Origin: WTFY01 sp965203725
Lineage (GTDB): Bacteria > Pseudomonadota > Gammaproteobacteria > UBA4575
Assembly (NCBI GenBank): GCA_965203725.1
Contig: CBDBDH010000002.1
Coordinates: 186,001-250,000 of the forward strand
Direction: 5' to 3'
Length of the DNA stretch: 64,000 nt
Part shown: positions 26,293 through 36,356 of the stretch, in pieces
Layout: every line of letters starts with the position of its first letter
Numbering within the stretch: position 1 is the stretch's first letter
Position numbers and translations under genes: made by a program
Notes under the pieces: generated by a model
What the model saw: the letters and a program-made list of their open reading frames with translations, nothing else
What the model was told of the DNA's origin: nothing
Databases searched by the model: none

Positions 26293-27456
26293 ATGACAGA
26301 CCTCGATCTCGCGGGTCGCCGTGTGCTGATCCGTGAGGACCTGAACGTGCCCGTGAAAAACGGGCGCATCACCAGCGCCGCGCGAATCGAAGCCGCTCTG
26401 CCCACCATACGCCTGGCCATGCAACAGGGCGCCAGGGTCATCCTGCTCTCTCACCGGGGGCGGCCCGAGGAAGGCAGCCATGACGAGGACTTCTCTCTTC
26501 TGCCGGTAGCACAGTACCTTGAAGCGCACTGCGGCCTCGAGGTGCATTTCGAGAAAGACTGGCTGGATGGCATCGAGGCGCAGCCGGGCCGGGTCACGCT
26601 GTGTGAGAACGTGCGTTTCCAGGCCGGAGAACTCGCCAACGATGAACGGCTCGCGCGAAAGATCGCGGGCTTGTGCGATGTCTACGTGATGGATGCGTTT
26701 GGAACCGCCCACCGCGCCCAGGCCTCAACCCACGGGGTCGCCAAGTACGCTCCCGTCGTCTGTGCGGGTCCACTGCTGGAGAAGGAGCTGCAGGCACTGG
26801 ACAGGTCCCTGGCCAGGCCGGACCGGCCGCTGGTCGCAATCGTGGGAGGCTCGAAGGTTTCCACGAAGCTGAAGATCCTGGAATCGCTGCTGGACAAGGT
26901 GGATCAGCTGATCGTCGGCGGGGGCATCGCCAACACATTCCTGGCCGCGGCCGGGAAGCCGGTTGGAAGTTCCCTGTATGAGAAGGAACAGGTGGGGATG
27001 GCCGAAGATTTGCTGGCGGCGGGCCGTCGCCGGGAGATGCAGATTCCGCTGCCAACGGACGTGGTTTGCGCCACCGAGATGTCCGAGGCTGCGACGGCCA
27101 CGACGAAGCCGGTGGACGCGGTTGGCCCGCAGGACATGATTCTGGACTTTGGCCCCGACTCGTCAAAAAGACTGGCATCCTGTCTGGCCAATGCAGGTAC
27201 AATCATATGGAATGGCCCGGTCGGAGTGTTTGAGCTTGAAGCCTTTTCGCGGGGTACGGAGGTCATCGCCAGGGCCGTGGCCGAGAGCCGGGCGTTCTCA
27301 ATCGCCGGAGGGGGTGATACGCTGGCTGCAATCGACCTGTTTGAGCTGGGAGACCAAATTTCATACATCTCCACCGGAGGCGGTGCATTCCTTGAATACC
27401 TGGAAGGGAAAGTCCTCCCCGCCGTCGGCATCCTGGAGCAAAGAGCAAATCGCTAA
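26293..27456 (+). CDS. pgk: Phosphoglycerate kinase
   Basis: Pgk transfers phosphate between 1,3-bisphosphoglycerate and ADP, or the reverse in gluconeogenesis and carbon fixation. The 387-residue protein has RVLIREDLNVPVKNGRIT, ILLSHRGRPEEG, CENVRFQAGE, AIVGGSKVSTKL near 206, and the nucleotide site IWNGPVGVFE plus SIAGGGDTLAAI near 340. The start is the ATG of MTDLDLAGRR; a longer in-frame extension would run into gap. The gap to the gap stop is 67 bases. Confidence 0.97.
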   Translation: MTDLDLAGRRVLIREDLNVPVKNGRITSAARIEAALPTIRLAMQQGARVILLSHRGRPEEGSHDEDFSLLPVAQYLEAHCGLEVHFEKDWLDGIEAQPGRVTLCENVRFQAGELANDERLARKIAGLCDVYVMDAFGTAHRAQASTHGVAKYAPVVCAGPLLEKELQALDRSLARPDRPLVAIVGGSKVSTKLKILESLLDKVDQLIVGGGIANTFLAAAGKPVGSSLYEKEQVGMAEDLLAAGRRREMQIPLPTDVVCATEMSEAATATTKPVDAVGPQDMILDFGPDSSKRLASCLANAGTIIWNGPVGVFELEAFSRGTEVIARAVAESRAFSIAGGGDTLAAIDLFELGDQISYISTGGGAFLEYLEGKVLPAVGILEQRANR

Positions 27457-27543
27457 TGTGTAGAATCACCCGCAGCATACCCATGGGTCAGGCCAGGCCA
27501 TGCACGCTGCCATCTGCAGCGCAACCCGGTGCCGGGAACTGAC

Positions 27544-29022
<1,479 letters not shown>

Positions 29023-29094
29023 TGGTTGGCACTGGCGAGCATGCAAGCCTGTCTGCCGGCTCCAAGTTTTGTTGCCCGTATTAGGAGAAACCGT

Positions 29095-30120
29095 ATGAAT
29101 ATTGAGGAACTGAACAAGATCGCCCATGCCATGGTGGCGCCCGGGCGCGGGATTCTTGCCATGGATGAAAGCCATCCAACCTGCAACAAGCGCTTTGAAA
29201 AGCTTGGAATCCCCACGACGGAACCCATGCGCCAGGCCTACCGGGACATGCTGGTCACCGCACCCGGTCTGTCCGACTATGTCAGCGGTGCGATCTTATT
29301 TGATGAGACCATCCGCCAGAAAACCCTGGATGGAGCTCCGTTCGCGAACCACCTGTCGGATCTCGGCATCATCCCGGGGATCAAGGTGGATGGTGGTGCA
29401 AAGCCACTGGCCGGGTCCGGGAACGAGAAGGTCACTCATGGACTGGACGGGCTGGCCGAGCGCTGTGCCGAGTATTTTGAGATGGGCGCACGGTTTTCCA
29501 AGTGGCGCGCGGTCATCACGATTGGAGAGGGGCTTCCCAGCTGGGCCTGCATCGAGGCCAACGCCCATGCCCTGGCCCGCTATGCACGCATCAGCCAGGA
29601 GGCGGGGCTGGTTCCCATCGTGGAGCCGGAAGTGCTCATGGACGGGGATCATTCCATCGCACGCTGCTACGATGTGACGGAGCTCACCCAGCGGGTGGTC
29701 TTCTACCAGCTCAAAAATCAGGGGGTTGCCCTGGACGGGATGGTGCTCAAGCCCAGCATGGTGATTTCGGGCGCTTCTGCCAGTGCCCGTGCCGATGTGG
29801 AAACGGTTGCAGAACAGACGGTGCGTTGCCTGCAGAACACGGTGCCTGCGGCCGTACCCGGGATTGCTTTTCTGTCGGGCGGGCAAACCGACCAGGAAGC
29901 CAGCCGGCACCTCAACGCCATCAACCTGTCGGAACGCACCAAACCCTGGGCCTTGACGTTTTCCTACGGGCGTGCCCTGCAGCAAACGGCGATGCAGGTC
30001 TGGAAAGGCGACAGCGCGAATGTGGAAAAGGCCCAGCAGGCCCTGCTGTGGCGTGCCCAATGCAACGGTTCGGCGGCACTCGGGAAGTACTCGGATGCCC
30101 TGGAAAAACAGGCGGCCTAG
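29095..30120 (+). CDS. fba: Fructose-bisphosphate aldolase class I
   Basis: A Schiff-base aldolase that joins or splits fructose-1,6-bisphosphate. The 341-residue protein is of the metal-independent class I type: GRGILAMDESHPTCNKRF near 18, KWRAVITIGEG near 140, VPIVEPEVLMDGDHS near 178, and the Schiff-base Lys in LDGMVLKPSMVISG near 222, followed by FLSGGQTDQEAS. Start is the ATG of MNIEELNK, with an excellent TTAGGAGAAA ribosome binding site. It ends the sugar-phosphate cluster. Confidence 0.97.
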   Translation: MNIEELNKIAHAMVAPGRGILAMDESHPTCNKRFEKLGIPTTEPMRQAYRDMLVTAPGLSDYVSGAILFDETIRQKTLDGAPFANHLSDLGIIPGIKVDGGAKPLAGSGNEKVTHGLDGLAERCAEYFEMGARFSKWRAVITIGEGLPSWACIEANAHALARYARISQEAGLVPIVEPEVLMDGDHSIARCYDVTELTQRVVFYQLKNQGVALDGMVLKPSMVISGASASARADVETVAEQTVRCLQNTVPAAVPGIAFLSGGQTDQEASRHLNAINLSERTKPWALTFSYGRALQQTAMQVWKGDSANVEKAQQALLWRAQCNGSAALGKYSDALEKQAA

Positions 30121-30293
30121 ACGGCGGGCGGGTGCACGGCCCACCTGCATGCCCTGCTGCATGAGTGCGCCGATGCATCAATTTACCTATAATTTCCTGC
30201 GGTCAGGAGCGCTAGCCGGTTCAGCCGCATCATAAAATGCAGCAACGAGCTATACGTGTATTGTAGAAATCACCTACGTGAAGGAGTATTGCC

Positions 30294-30632
30294 ATGAAGA
30301 TGATCACGGCCATCATTAAGCCATTCAAACTTGATGATGTACGGGAAGCCTTGTCAGAAATCGATATACAGGGCCTTACCGTGACTGAAGTCAAAGGCTA
30401 TGGCCGCCAGAAAGGACATGCCGAGCTTTATCGCGGAGCTGAATATGTCGTGGACTTTCTTCCCAAGATAAAAATTGAAATTGGAGTCCCGGAAGATCGG
30501 GTGGAACCGGTGGTTGAGGCCATCATCAGGACAGCCAACACCGGGAAAATCGGAGATGGGAAAATTTTTGTAACCAGCGTCGAACAGGTTACACGGATCC
30601 GTACCGGTGAAACCGGCACGGATGCACTCTAA
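30294..30632 (+). CDS. glnK: PII nitrogen regulatory protein GlnK
   Basis: PII proteins sense glutamine, 2-oxoglutarate and ATP/ADP and control nitrogen uptake. The 112-residue protein has the start MKMITAIIKPFKLDDVREAL, the T-loop with uridylylation Tyr51 in ELYRGAEYVVDFLPK, and the B-loop TGKIGDGKIFV near 83-93. Placement 19 bases before amtB identifies it as GlnK, which docks on AmtB to close it. AAGGAG lies just upstream of the ATG. A TATAAT at 30188-30193 may belong to its promoter, but no good -35 or sigma-54 site is visible. Confidence 0.97.
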   Translation: MKMITAIIKPFKLDDVREALSEIDIQGLTVTEVKGYGRQKGHAELYRGAEYVVDFLPKIKIEIGVPEDRVEPVVEAIIRTANTGKIGDGKIFVTSVEQVTRIRTGETGTDAL

Positions 30633-30651
30633 GAGCTACCGGGGACAAGTA

Positions 30652-31950
30652 ATGAGAACCATACCTAAAAGTCTATATCTTTTTGCCGTTCTGGCCTGTG
30701 CGCTGCCGACGGCCGTACTGGCCGAGTCCGCCCTGGACACTGGAGATACCGCCTGGATACTGACTTCCACCGCACTGGTGCTGTTCATGACCATCCCGGG
30801 ATTGTCGCTGTTTTATGCAGGCCTGGTGCGCAGCAAGAATGTGCTGTCGGTGCTGATGCAGTGTTTTTCGATTACCTGCCTGGTCTCCCTCTTATGGCTG
30901 GTGTTCGGTTACAGCCTGGCGTTCAGTGACGGCGGCAGTCTGAACAACTGGCTGGGGGGACTGTCCAATGCATTCCTGTCGGAGGTCAGCCGGGATTCGA
31001 TGAGCGGCACCATCCCGGAAACCGTGTTCGTCATGTTTCAGCTGACCTTTGCCATCATTACCCCTGCGCTTGTCGTCGGCGGTTTTGCAGAGCGCATGAA
31101 GTTCTCTTCCATGCTGTGGTTTACGACCTTGTGGCTGCTGCTAGTCTATCTCCCGGTCTGTCACTGGGTATGGGGAGGCGGCTGGCTTGGCGAGAAAGGC
31201 ATCCTGGATTTTGCGGGCGGCCTGGTCGTGCACCTGACGGCAGGAACGGGCGCGATCGTTGCCGCCATGGTGCTCGGCAAAAGGAGAGGGTTTCCGAGGA
31301 CTGCCATGCCGCCGCATAACCTCACCATGTCGGTCACCGGGGCCGGGATGCTGTGGGTCGGATGGTTCGGTTTCAACGCCGGAAGCGCGGTGGCTGCCAA
31401 CCAGGATGCGGGAATGGCCATGCTGGTCACGCATCTCAGTGCTGCCACGGCATCCCTGGTATGGATGTTCGCGGAGTGGATCCGCTACGGCAAGCCCAGC
31501 GTGCTGGGCATCGTTACGGGCATGGTGGCGGGTCTTGGAAGCATCACGCCGGCCTCCGGTTTTGTCGGCCCGCTGGGGGCACTCGTCATCGGTGCTGTGG
31601 CCGGTTTCGTCTGCTTTGCAGCGACCAACTACATCAAGCGCGTCCTGCAAATCGACGACTCGCTGGACGTGTTCCCGGTGCATGGAATCGGCGGGATCCT
31701 GGGCACGTTTCTTTGCGGCATCCTGGTGGCCGAGCAGTTCGGAGGGGCCGGCCTGGCGGAGGGCGTGACCATGGGCCAGCAGTTGTGGGTCCAGCTGCAG
31801 GGCATTCTCGCCGTGCTGGTATGGACGGCCGTTGCGACCTTTGTGATCCTGCAGATCGTCAGGGTCATTACCGGGCTGCGTGTTGACGACCAGCAGGAAA
31901 CGGAAGGCCTGGACATCACCCAGCACGAGGAAGCCGGCTACAACATGTAG
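30652..31950 (+). CDS. amtB: Ammonium transporter AmtB
   Basis: AmtB carries ammonium across the inner membrane. The 432-residue protein has a cleavable signal peptide (residues 1-24, ending VLAES) and eleven predicted membrane segments. Family motifs include DTAWILTSTALVLFMTIPGL, LFYAGLVRSKNVLS, the pore-lining DFAGGLVVHLTAGTGA with its first His near residue 185, and FPVHGIGGILGTF with the second His near 344. The start ATG follows GGGGACAAGT. It forms the classic glnK-amtB pair and is followed by a strong terminator. Confidence 0.98.
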   Translation: MRTIPKSLYLFAVLACALPTAVLAESALDTGDTAWILTSTALVLFMTIPGLSLFYAGLVRSKNVLSVLMQCFSITCLVSLLWLVFGYSLAFSDGGSLNNWLGGLSNAFLSEVSRDSMSGTIPETVFVMFQLTFAIITPALVVGGFAERMKFSSMLWFTTLWLLLVYLPVCHWVWGGGWLGEKGILDFAGGLVVHLTAGTGAIVAAMVLGKRRGFPRTAMPPHNLTMSVTGAGMLWVGWFGFNAGSAVAANQDAGMAMLVTHLSAATASLVWMFAEWIRYGKPSVLGIVTGMVAGLGSITPASGFVGPLGALVIGAVAGFVCFAATNYIKRVLQIDDSLDVFPVHGIGGILGTFLCGILVAEQFGGAGLAEGVTMGQQLWVQLQGILAVLVWTAVATFVILQIVRVITGLRVDDQQETEGLDITQHEEAGYNM

Positions 31951-31969
31951 GCCGGGCCGGGTTGAGAAT

Positions 31970-32005
31970 AAGGGGCTCGTGGACGAGGGTCCGGGAGCCC
32001 CTTTT
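31970..32005. terminator. Bidirectional terminator between amtB and bioD
   Basis: AAGGGGCTC at 31970 pairs with GAGCCCCTT at 31995 around a 16-base loop. A T-run follows on the plus strand and As precede it, so it can end amtB. It also lies just past the bioD stop on the minus strand. Confidence 0.8.
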
Positions 32006-32691
32006 CAGTGGTTTGTGATGGCCTGCAGGATCAAGACCGCCTTGCGGGCGGCCTTTTGCAGCGTTTCTTGGTGAGAAAGCGTGAACACCGGTGCCTCAAG
32101 CAGCGGGCTCAGGTCTTCGCCGTTGTTCATTTCGGGCGTTTCACTCGCACGCCTTTGGCTCAGGATCACCGCACACACGGACAAGCCGTGGGAGTGAATC
32201 GCCTCGACCGTCAGCAAGACGTGGTTGATGCAGCCAAGCTTGTCGTCCGCCACCAGCAAGACCGGCAGGCCGAGCCTCTTGGCCAGGCTTGAATTCATGC
32301 CGTCTTCGCAAAGCGGTGAGTAGAATCCTCCTGCACCCTCGACCACCAGGAAGTCGTCGCGCTCCGTTCCCTGGATGCATTTCGCACAGACCTCTTCCGT
32401 GTAGGCGGGCTGGCGGGCCAGGCGGGCTGCGCGTTGCGGCGAGATCGCCGGCTCAAAGCGAAAAGGGCAGACCTCCGAAAGCGCGAATTTCCGGTGGGCG
32501 GCCTCGTAGTACTGGCAGGCATCCTGCGGCACCAGCTCATCGCCTACGCGCTTGCATCCGGATTCGATGGGCTTGCGCGGTACGGCATTGATGTTGTCCT
32601 CGTGCAGCAAGGCCACGATCTGCGTGCCGACATAGGTCTTGCCGGCGTCGGTGTCCGTGCCCGTGATGAATATTCCTTTGCGCGGGGTCAT
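32005..32691 (-). CDS. bioD: Dethiobiotin synthetase
   Basis: BioD carboxylates 7,8-diaminopelargonate with ATP and CO2 to close the ureido ring of dethiobiotin. The 228-residue P-loop protein has GIFITGTDTDAGKTYVGTQ near the start, the Lys-containing RKPIESGC, and VVEGAGGFYSPL near residue 112. No other bio gene is present here; biotin genes are probably elsewhere. It starts 13 bases past the purC stop on the same strand, so the two may share a transcript. Confidence 0.95.
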   Translation of the reverse strand: MTPRKGIFITGTDTDAGKTYVGTQIVALLHEDNINAVPRKPIESGCKRVGDELVPQDACQYYEAAHRKFALSEVCPFRFEPAISPQRAARLARQPAYTEEVCAKCIQGTERDDFLVVEGAGGFYSPLCEDGMNSSLAKRLGLPVLLVADDKLGCINHVLLTVEAIHSHGLSVCAVILSQRRASETPEMNNGEDLSPLLEAPVFTLSHQETLQKAARKAVLILQAITNH

Positions 32692-32704
32692 TGATGAGGG
32701 AGGA

Positions 32705-33589
32705 TCAGATCCTGATCCCGGTCAATTGTTCGCAGGCTTCCCGGTATTTCTCACTGGTCTTCTCGATGACTTCCCGGGGCAGTCTCGGTCCCGGTTTCCG
32801 CTTGTCCCAGTCCAGCGTTTCCAGGTAGTCACGGACAAACTGCTTGTCGAGGCTTTTCGGATTCTTGCCAGCAACGTAGGAAGCCCTGGGCCAGAACCGT
32901 GACGAGTCCGAGGTCAGTACCTCGTCCATCAGGACGATGTTCTCCTCGCGGTCCAGGCCAAATTCAAATTTCGTGTCCGCAACGATGATGCCGCGCTGCA
33001 AGGCATATTCGGCTGCGCGGGCGTAAATCCGGAGGCTGATATCCCGCACGTGCTCGGCGATGTCCCGACCGACCAGGTTGACCACTTCGTCGAACCCGAC
33101 GTTGACGTCGTGCTCCCCCACCCGGGCCTTGGTCGACGGCGTGAAAATGGGCTCCTCAAGCTGTTGCGCCAGTTTCAGGTTTTCGGGCAGTGGCACTCCG
33201 CTGATCCCGCCGGTCTGCCGGTATTCCTTCCAGCCGGACCCGATGATGTAGCCGCGCACGATGGCTTCAAACGGTAGTGCCTTGAGTTTTTGTACGACGA
33301 CGCTTCGCCCGGCCACAACCCTCAATTCCTGCTCGTCCTTGATGACGGCTTCAAGCGGGATGTCGCTGAGGTGGTTGTTCACCAGGTTTGCAAACCGGTG
33401 AAACCAGAAGTTGGACACGGTGGTCAGTGCGATACCCTTTTCGGGGATCAGGTCGGGCAAGATCACGTCGAAGGCGGAGATGCGGTCGCTGGTCACCATC
33501 AGCCAGTGCCCGTCGTCGACCTCGTAGATGTCTCGGACTTTGCCCTGGTATATTTTTTTCAGGGATTTCAATCCGGGTTCTAGCAGCAT
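32705..33589 (-). CDS. purC: SAICAR synthetase
   Basis: PurC joins aspartate to carboxyaminoimidazole ribotide (CAIR) with ATP in purine synthesis. The 294-residue protein belongs to the longer form of the family: KKIYQGKVRDIYEVDD at the N-terminus, SDRISAFDVILPDLIPEKG, AIVRGYIIGSGWKEY near residue 115, and IVADTKFEFGLD near 205. It is divergent from purE-purK, the next steps up the same pathway, with about 100 bases of shared upstream DNA; a common purine control region is likely but no PurR box is clear. Confidence 0.97.
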   Translation of the reverse strand: MLLEPGLKSLKKIYQGKVRDIYEVDDGHWLMVTSDRISAFDVILPDLIPEKGIALTTVSNFWFHRFANLVNNHLSDIPLEAVIKDEQELRVVAGRSVVVQKLKALPFEAIVRGYIIGSGWKEYRQTGGISGVPLPENLKLAQQLEEPIFTPSTKARVGEHDVNVGFDEVVNLVGRDIAEHVRDISLRIYARAAEYALQRGIIVADTKFEFGLDREENIVLMDEVLTSDSSRFWPRASYVAGKNPKSLDKQFVRDYLETLDWDKRKPGPRLPREVIEKTSEKYREACEQLTGIRI

Positions 33590-33693
33590 TTCGGGATTCC
33601 GGCAGCCAATTGTCTAGCGCACACTGGTTTTATTGACCTGTCTCAGCCAAAATGCGCGTTTGTTTCCATAATCCGCACGGGGGAACAGACGTA

Positions 33694-34182
33694 ATGGCCA
33701 ATCCAACAGTAAGCCTGATCATGGGGAGCAGTAGCGACTGGTCGGTCATGCACGCAGCTGCAGACATCCTGGACCAGTTCGGCCTATTGTACGAGAAGCG
33801 CGTGATTTCTGCACACCGGACCCCGGACCTGATGGCGGAGTTCTCACAATCCGCAGCATCGCGCGGCATCCGGTGCATCATTGCCGGTGCAGGCGGTGCC
33901 GCTCACCTGCCCGGGATGGTGGCCGCAATGACTCCCGTACCCGTTCTCGGAGTGCCTGTCCCCGGCAAACACCTCGCCGGGCAGGACTCGCTGTATTCGA
34001 TCGTGCAGATGCCCAAGGGCATCCCCGTCGCGACCTTTGCTATCGGCGAGGCCGGGGCTGCCAACGCCGGGCTCTTTGCGGTTTCCATCCTGGCCAACGG
34101 CGACAAGGATCTGAAAGCAAAGCTGGATGAGTTTCGCGCAGCGCAGACCTCCAGGGTGCTGGCTGCCCGGTTGCCCGACTGA
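33694..34182 (+). CDS. purE: N5-carboxyaminoimidazole ribonucleotide mutase
   Basis: PurE moves the carboxyl group within N5-CAIR to give CAIR. The 162-residue class I enzyme has LIMGSSSDWSVMHAAAD with its phosphate-binding serines, VISAHRTPDLM with the catalytic His, and IAGAGGAAHLPGMVAAM, then QDSLYSIVQMPKGIPVAT. I chose the ATG of MANPTVSLI, preceded by GGGGAA, not the longer frame. Its stop is one base from the purK start. Confidence 0.97.
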   Translation: MANPTVSLIMGSSSDWSVMHAAADILDQFGLLYEKRVISAHRTPDLMAEFSQSAASRGIRCIIAGAGGAAHLPGMVAAMTPVPVLGVPVPGKHLAGQDSLYSIVQMPKGIPVATFAIGEAGAANAGLFAVSILANGDKDLKAKLDEFRAAQTSRVLAARLPD

Positions 34183-34183
34183 A

Positions 34184-35305
34184 ATGGTTCTGCCGGGGGC
34201 CACACTTGGCATGCTGGGCGGTGGCCAGCTCGGGCGCATGTTTGTCCATGCCGCCACAGCCATGGGCTACCGCGTGACGGTGCTGGACCCCAGCCCCGAC
34301 AGCCCGGCCGGGGAGATTGCCCACTCGCATCTGCAGGCGGACTACATGGATGAGCAGGCCCTGGACGCGCTGGCCCGGGAATGCGCCGTCGTGACCACGG
34401 AATTCGAAAACGTGCCGGCACAGGTGCTGCAATACCTGCGAGACGGCTGCTGCGTGTATCCGAGCCCGGAGGCCGTGAGTGTCGCGCAATGCCGAATCCG
34501 GGAAAAGCAGTATGCCCGCTCACTCGACATCCCCTGTACGGCCTTTCAGCCGGTGCGCAGCGACCGGGACATCCGGCAGGCCTTTGAGGAAATCGGTGCG
34601 GACCTGATTCTCAAGACCGACCGTTTCGGCTATGACGGCAAGGGTCAGGTCTGTGTATCCAGTGTCGAGCAGGCCATGGAAGCGTGGAAGGGCCTGGACC
34701 AGGCAGAGTGCATTCTGGAGAAAAGGATTGACCTGCGCACGGAAATTTCCTGTGTGCTGGCGCGCTCCTCGAGCGGCGAGACAAGTTTTTTCGGGATTGC
34801 CGAGAACCTGCACCGCGACGGCATCCTGTTCACCAGTACGGTTCCGGCAGGCGTGGACGAGGCGACCCAGGATCTGGCCCGGTCCCACGCGAGGAAAATT
34901 GCCGACGACCTGGATTACTGCGGTGTGCTGGCGGTCGAGTATTTTGTCGACCAGGGCAATACCCTCTATTTCAACGAGATGGCACCGCGCACGCACAACA
35001 GCGGGCATTACACGATCGATGCCTGTTACACGTCCCAGTTCGAGCAACAGGTACGCGCGGTCTGCGGCCTGTCCCTGGGCAGTGCCGCCGCGCACAGTGC
35101 CGTGACCATGGTGAACCTGCTGGGTGACCTCTGGCGGCCGGCAGAGCCCCGCTGGGGCGACCTCGTGGAGGAGCCCAGTGTCAAGCTGCACCTGTATGGC
35201 AAGAAGCAGGCGCGCCCGGGGCGGAAAATGGGGCACTTTTGCGTGCTCGCACCGCCCGGCGAGGACACCCGGGCCCGGGCAGAACAACTGTTCTCAAAAC
35301 TGTAG
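34184..35305 (+). CDS. purK: N5-carboxyaminoimidazole ribonucleotide synthase
   Basis: PurK attaches bicarbonate to aminoimidazole ribotide using ATP. The 373-residue ATP-grasp protein opens with TLGMLGGGQLGRMF, and shows VVTTEFENVPAQ near 73, LKTDRFGYDGKGQ near 148, FNEMAPRTHNSGHYTIDAC near 260 and the terminal KMGHFCVLAP. Start is the ATG two bases after the purE stop, so the pair is translationally coupled. Confidence 0.97.
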   Translation: MVLPGATLGMLGGGQLGRMFVHAATAMGYRVTVLDPSPDSPAGEIAHSHLQADYMDEQALDALARECAVVTTEFENVPAQVLQYLRDGCCVYPSPEAVSVAQCRIREKQYARSLDIPCTAFQPVRSDRDIRQAFEEIGADLILKTDRFGYDGKGQVCVSSVEQAMEAWKGLDQAECILEKRIDLRTEISCVLARSSSGETSFFGIAENLHRDGILFTSTVPAGVDEATQDLARSHARKIADDLDYCGVLAVEYFVDQGNTLYFNEMAPRTHNSGHYTIDACYTSQFEQQVRAVCGLSLGSAAAHSAVTMVNLLGDLWRPAEPRWGDLVEEPSVKLHLYGKKQARPGRKMGHFCVLAPPGEDTRARAEQLFSKL

Positions 35306-35329
35306 CCCGCTTTGAGCCCGCCGGATTCC

Positions 35330-36325
35330 ATGGAAAAGTTTTCCGCGTTTCGTATTCACACGGACGAGGGCGGAACCCGTGCCGGAGTCGAACCGCTGGG
35401 GCTGGCGCAATTGTCCGAAGGCGACGTCGTCATTCGCGTGCATTACTCCAGCGTGAACTATAAGGATGCGCTGGCGGCCACCGGCAAATCAAGGATTCTC
35501 AGAAAATCCCCCCTGGTCGGCGGCATCGACCTGGCTGGCGAGGTGGCGGAATCCTCCAGCCCCCTGTTCTCGCAAGGCGATGCGGTCATCGTGAACGGAA
35601 GCGGCCTGAGTGAAGTGCACGACGGAGGCTATGCCGAATATGCGCGGGTTCCGGCCGACTGGGTCGTACCCCTTCCGGACCGGTTGCGCCTGGACCAGGC
35701 CATGGTGATCGGCACGGCAGGCTTTACCGCGGCGTTGTGTATCCATCGGCTGCAGGAAAATCACCAGCAGGCGGTCGATGGGCCCGTGGTGGTGACCGGT
35801 GCCAGCGGGGGAGTCGGGAGTTTTGCGGTGGACCTTTTGCACAAGCTCGGCTTTGAGGTCACGGCGGTCACGGGATCCCCGCAGGCATCCGACTACCTGT
35901 ATGAACTGGGGGCAAGCGAGGTGGTGGCCCGTGACTGGGTAGAGCGTGGAGGGGGCGTGCTGGAGAAGGCCCGCTGGGCCGGTGCCATCGACAATGTAGG
36001 CGGGGAGACGTTAAGCCACCTGGTGCGCGCGACCCGGCTCTGGGGCAATGTCGTGAGCGTGGGGATTGCAGGCGGAACCGGGTTTCAGCTGTCGCCGATG
36101 CCGTTCATCATCCGCGGAGTCAACCTGCTGGGAGTCAGTTCATCCAATTGTCCGCAGGAGCTGAGAAAACAGATCTGGCAGCGCCTGGGCGGTGACCTTT
36201 ACCCCGAGCATATTGCCGGCATTCATGCGCGAACCGCGTGCCTGGAGGAGTTGCCCGAGGTATTCGAGAAGCTTCTGAACAATGAAATCCGGGGACGGGT
36301 CCTGGTCAGGCTGCTGAAGGATTAG
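35330..36325 (+). CDS. acuI: AcuI/YhdH family NADPH:quinone oxidoreductase (acrylyl-CoA reductase type)
   Basis: A 331-residue medium-chain reductase without zinc ligands. The sequence matches YhdH/AcuI: YSSVNYKDALAATGKSRILR, PLVGGIDLAGEV, VIGTAGFTAALC near 135, the NADP site VTGASGGVGSFAVDLL near 156 and DNVGGETLSHL near 220. AcuI reduces acrylyl-CoA to propionyl-CoA and protects against this toxic intermediate. The start is the ATG of MEKFSAFRI. It is 24 bases after purK, possibly co-transcribed but functionally unrelated. Confidence 0.9.
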   Translation: MEKFSAFRIHTDEGGTRAGVEPLGLAQLSEGDVVIRVHYSSVNYKDALAATGKSRILRKSPLVGGIDLAGEVAESSSPLFSQGDAVIVNGSGLSEVHDGGYAEYARVPADWVVPLPDRLRLDQAMVIGTAGFTAALCIHRLQENHQQAVDGPVVVTGASGGVGSFAVDLLHKLGFEVTAVTGSPQASDYLYELGASEVVARDWVERGGGVLEKARWAGAIDNVGGETLSHLVRATRLWGNVVSVGIAGGTGFQLSPMPFIIRGVNLLGVSSSNCPQELRKQIWQRLGGDLYPEHIAGIHARTACLEELPEVFEKLLNNEIRGRVLVRLLKD

Positions 36326-36356
36326 AACGACCCGGTTTTCGGCCCGGGCCAGGGTA

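Noticed and set aside
30121..30293. A sigma-54 promoter before glnK
   Set aside because: No GG-N10-GC element with proper flanks was found; only a lone TATAAT is visible.
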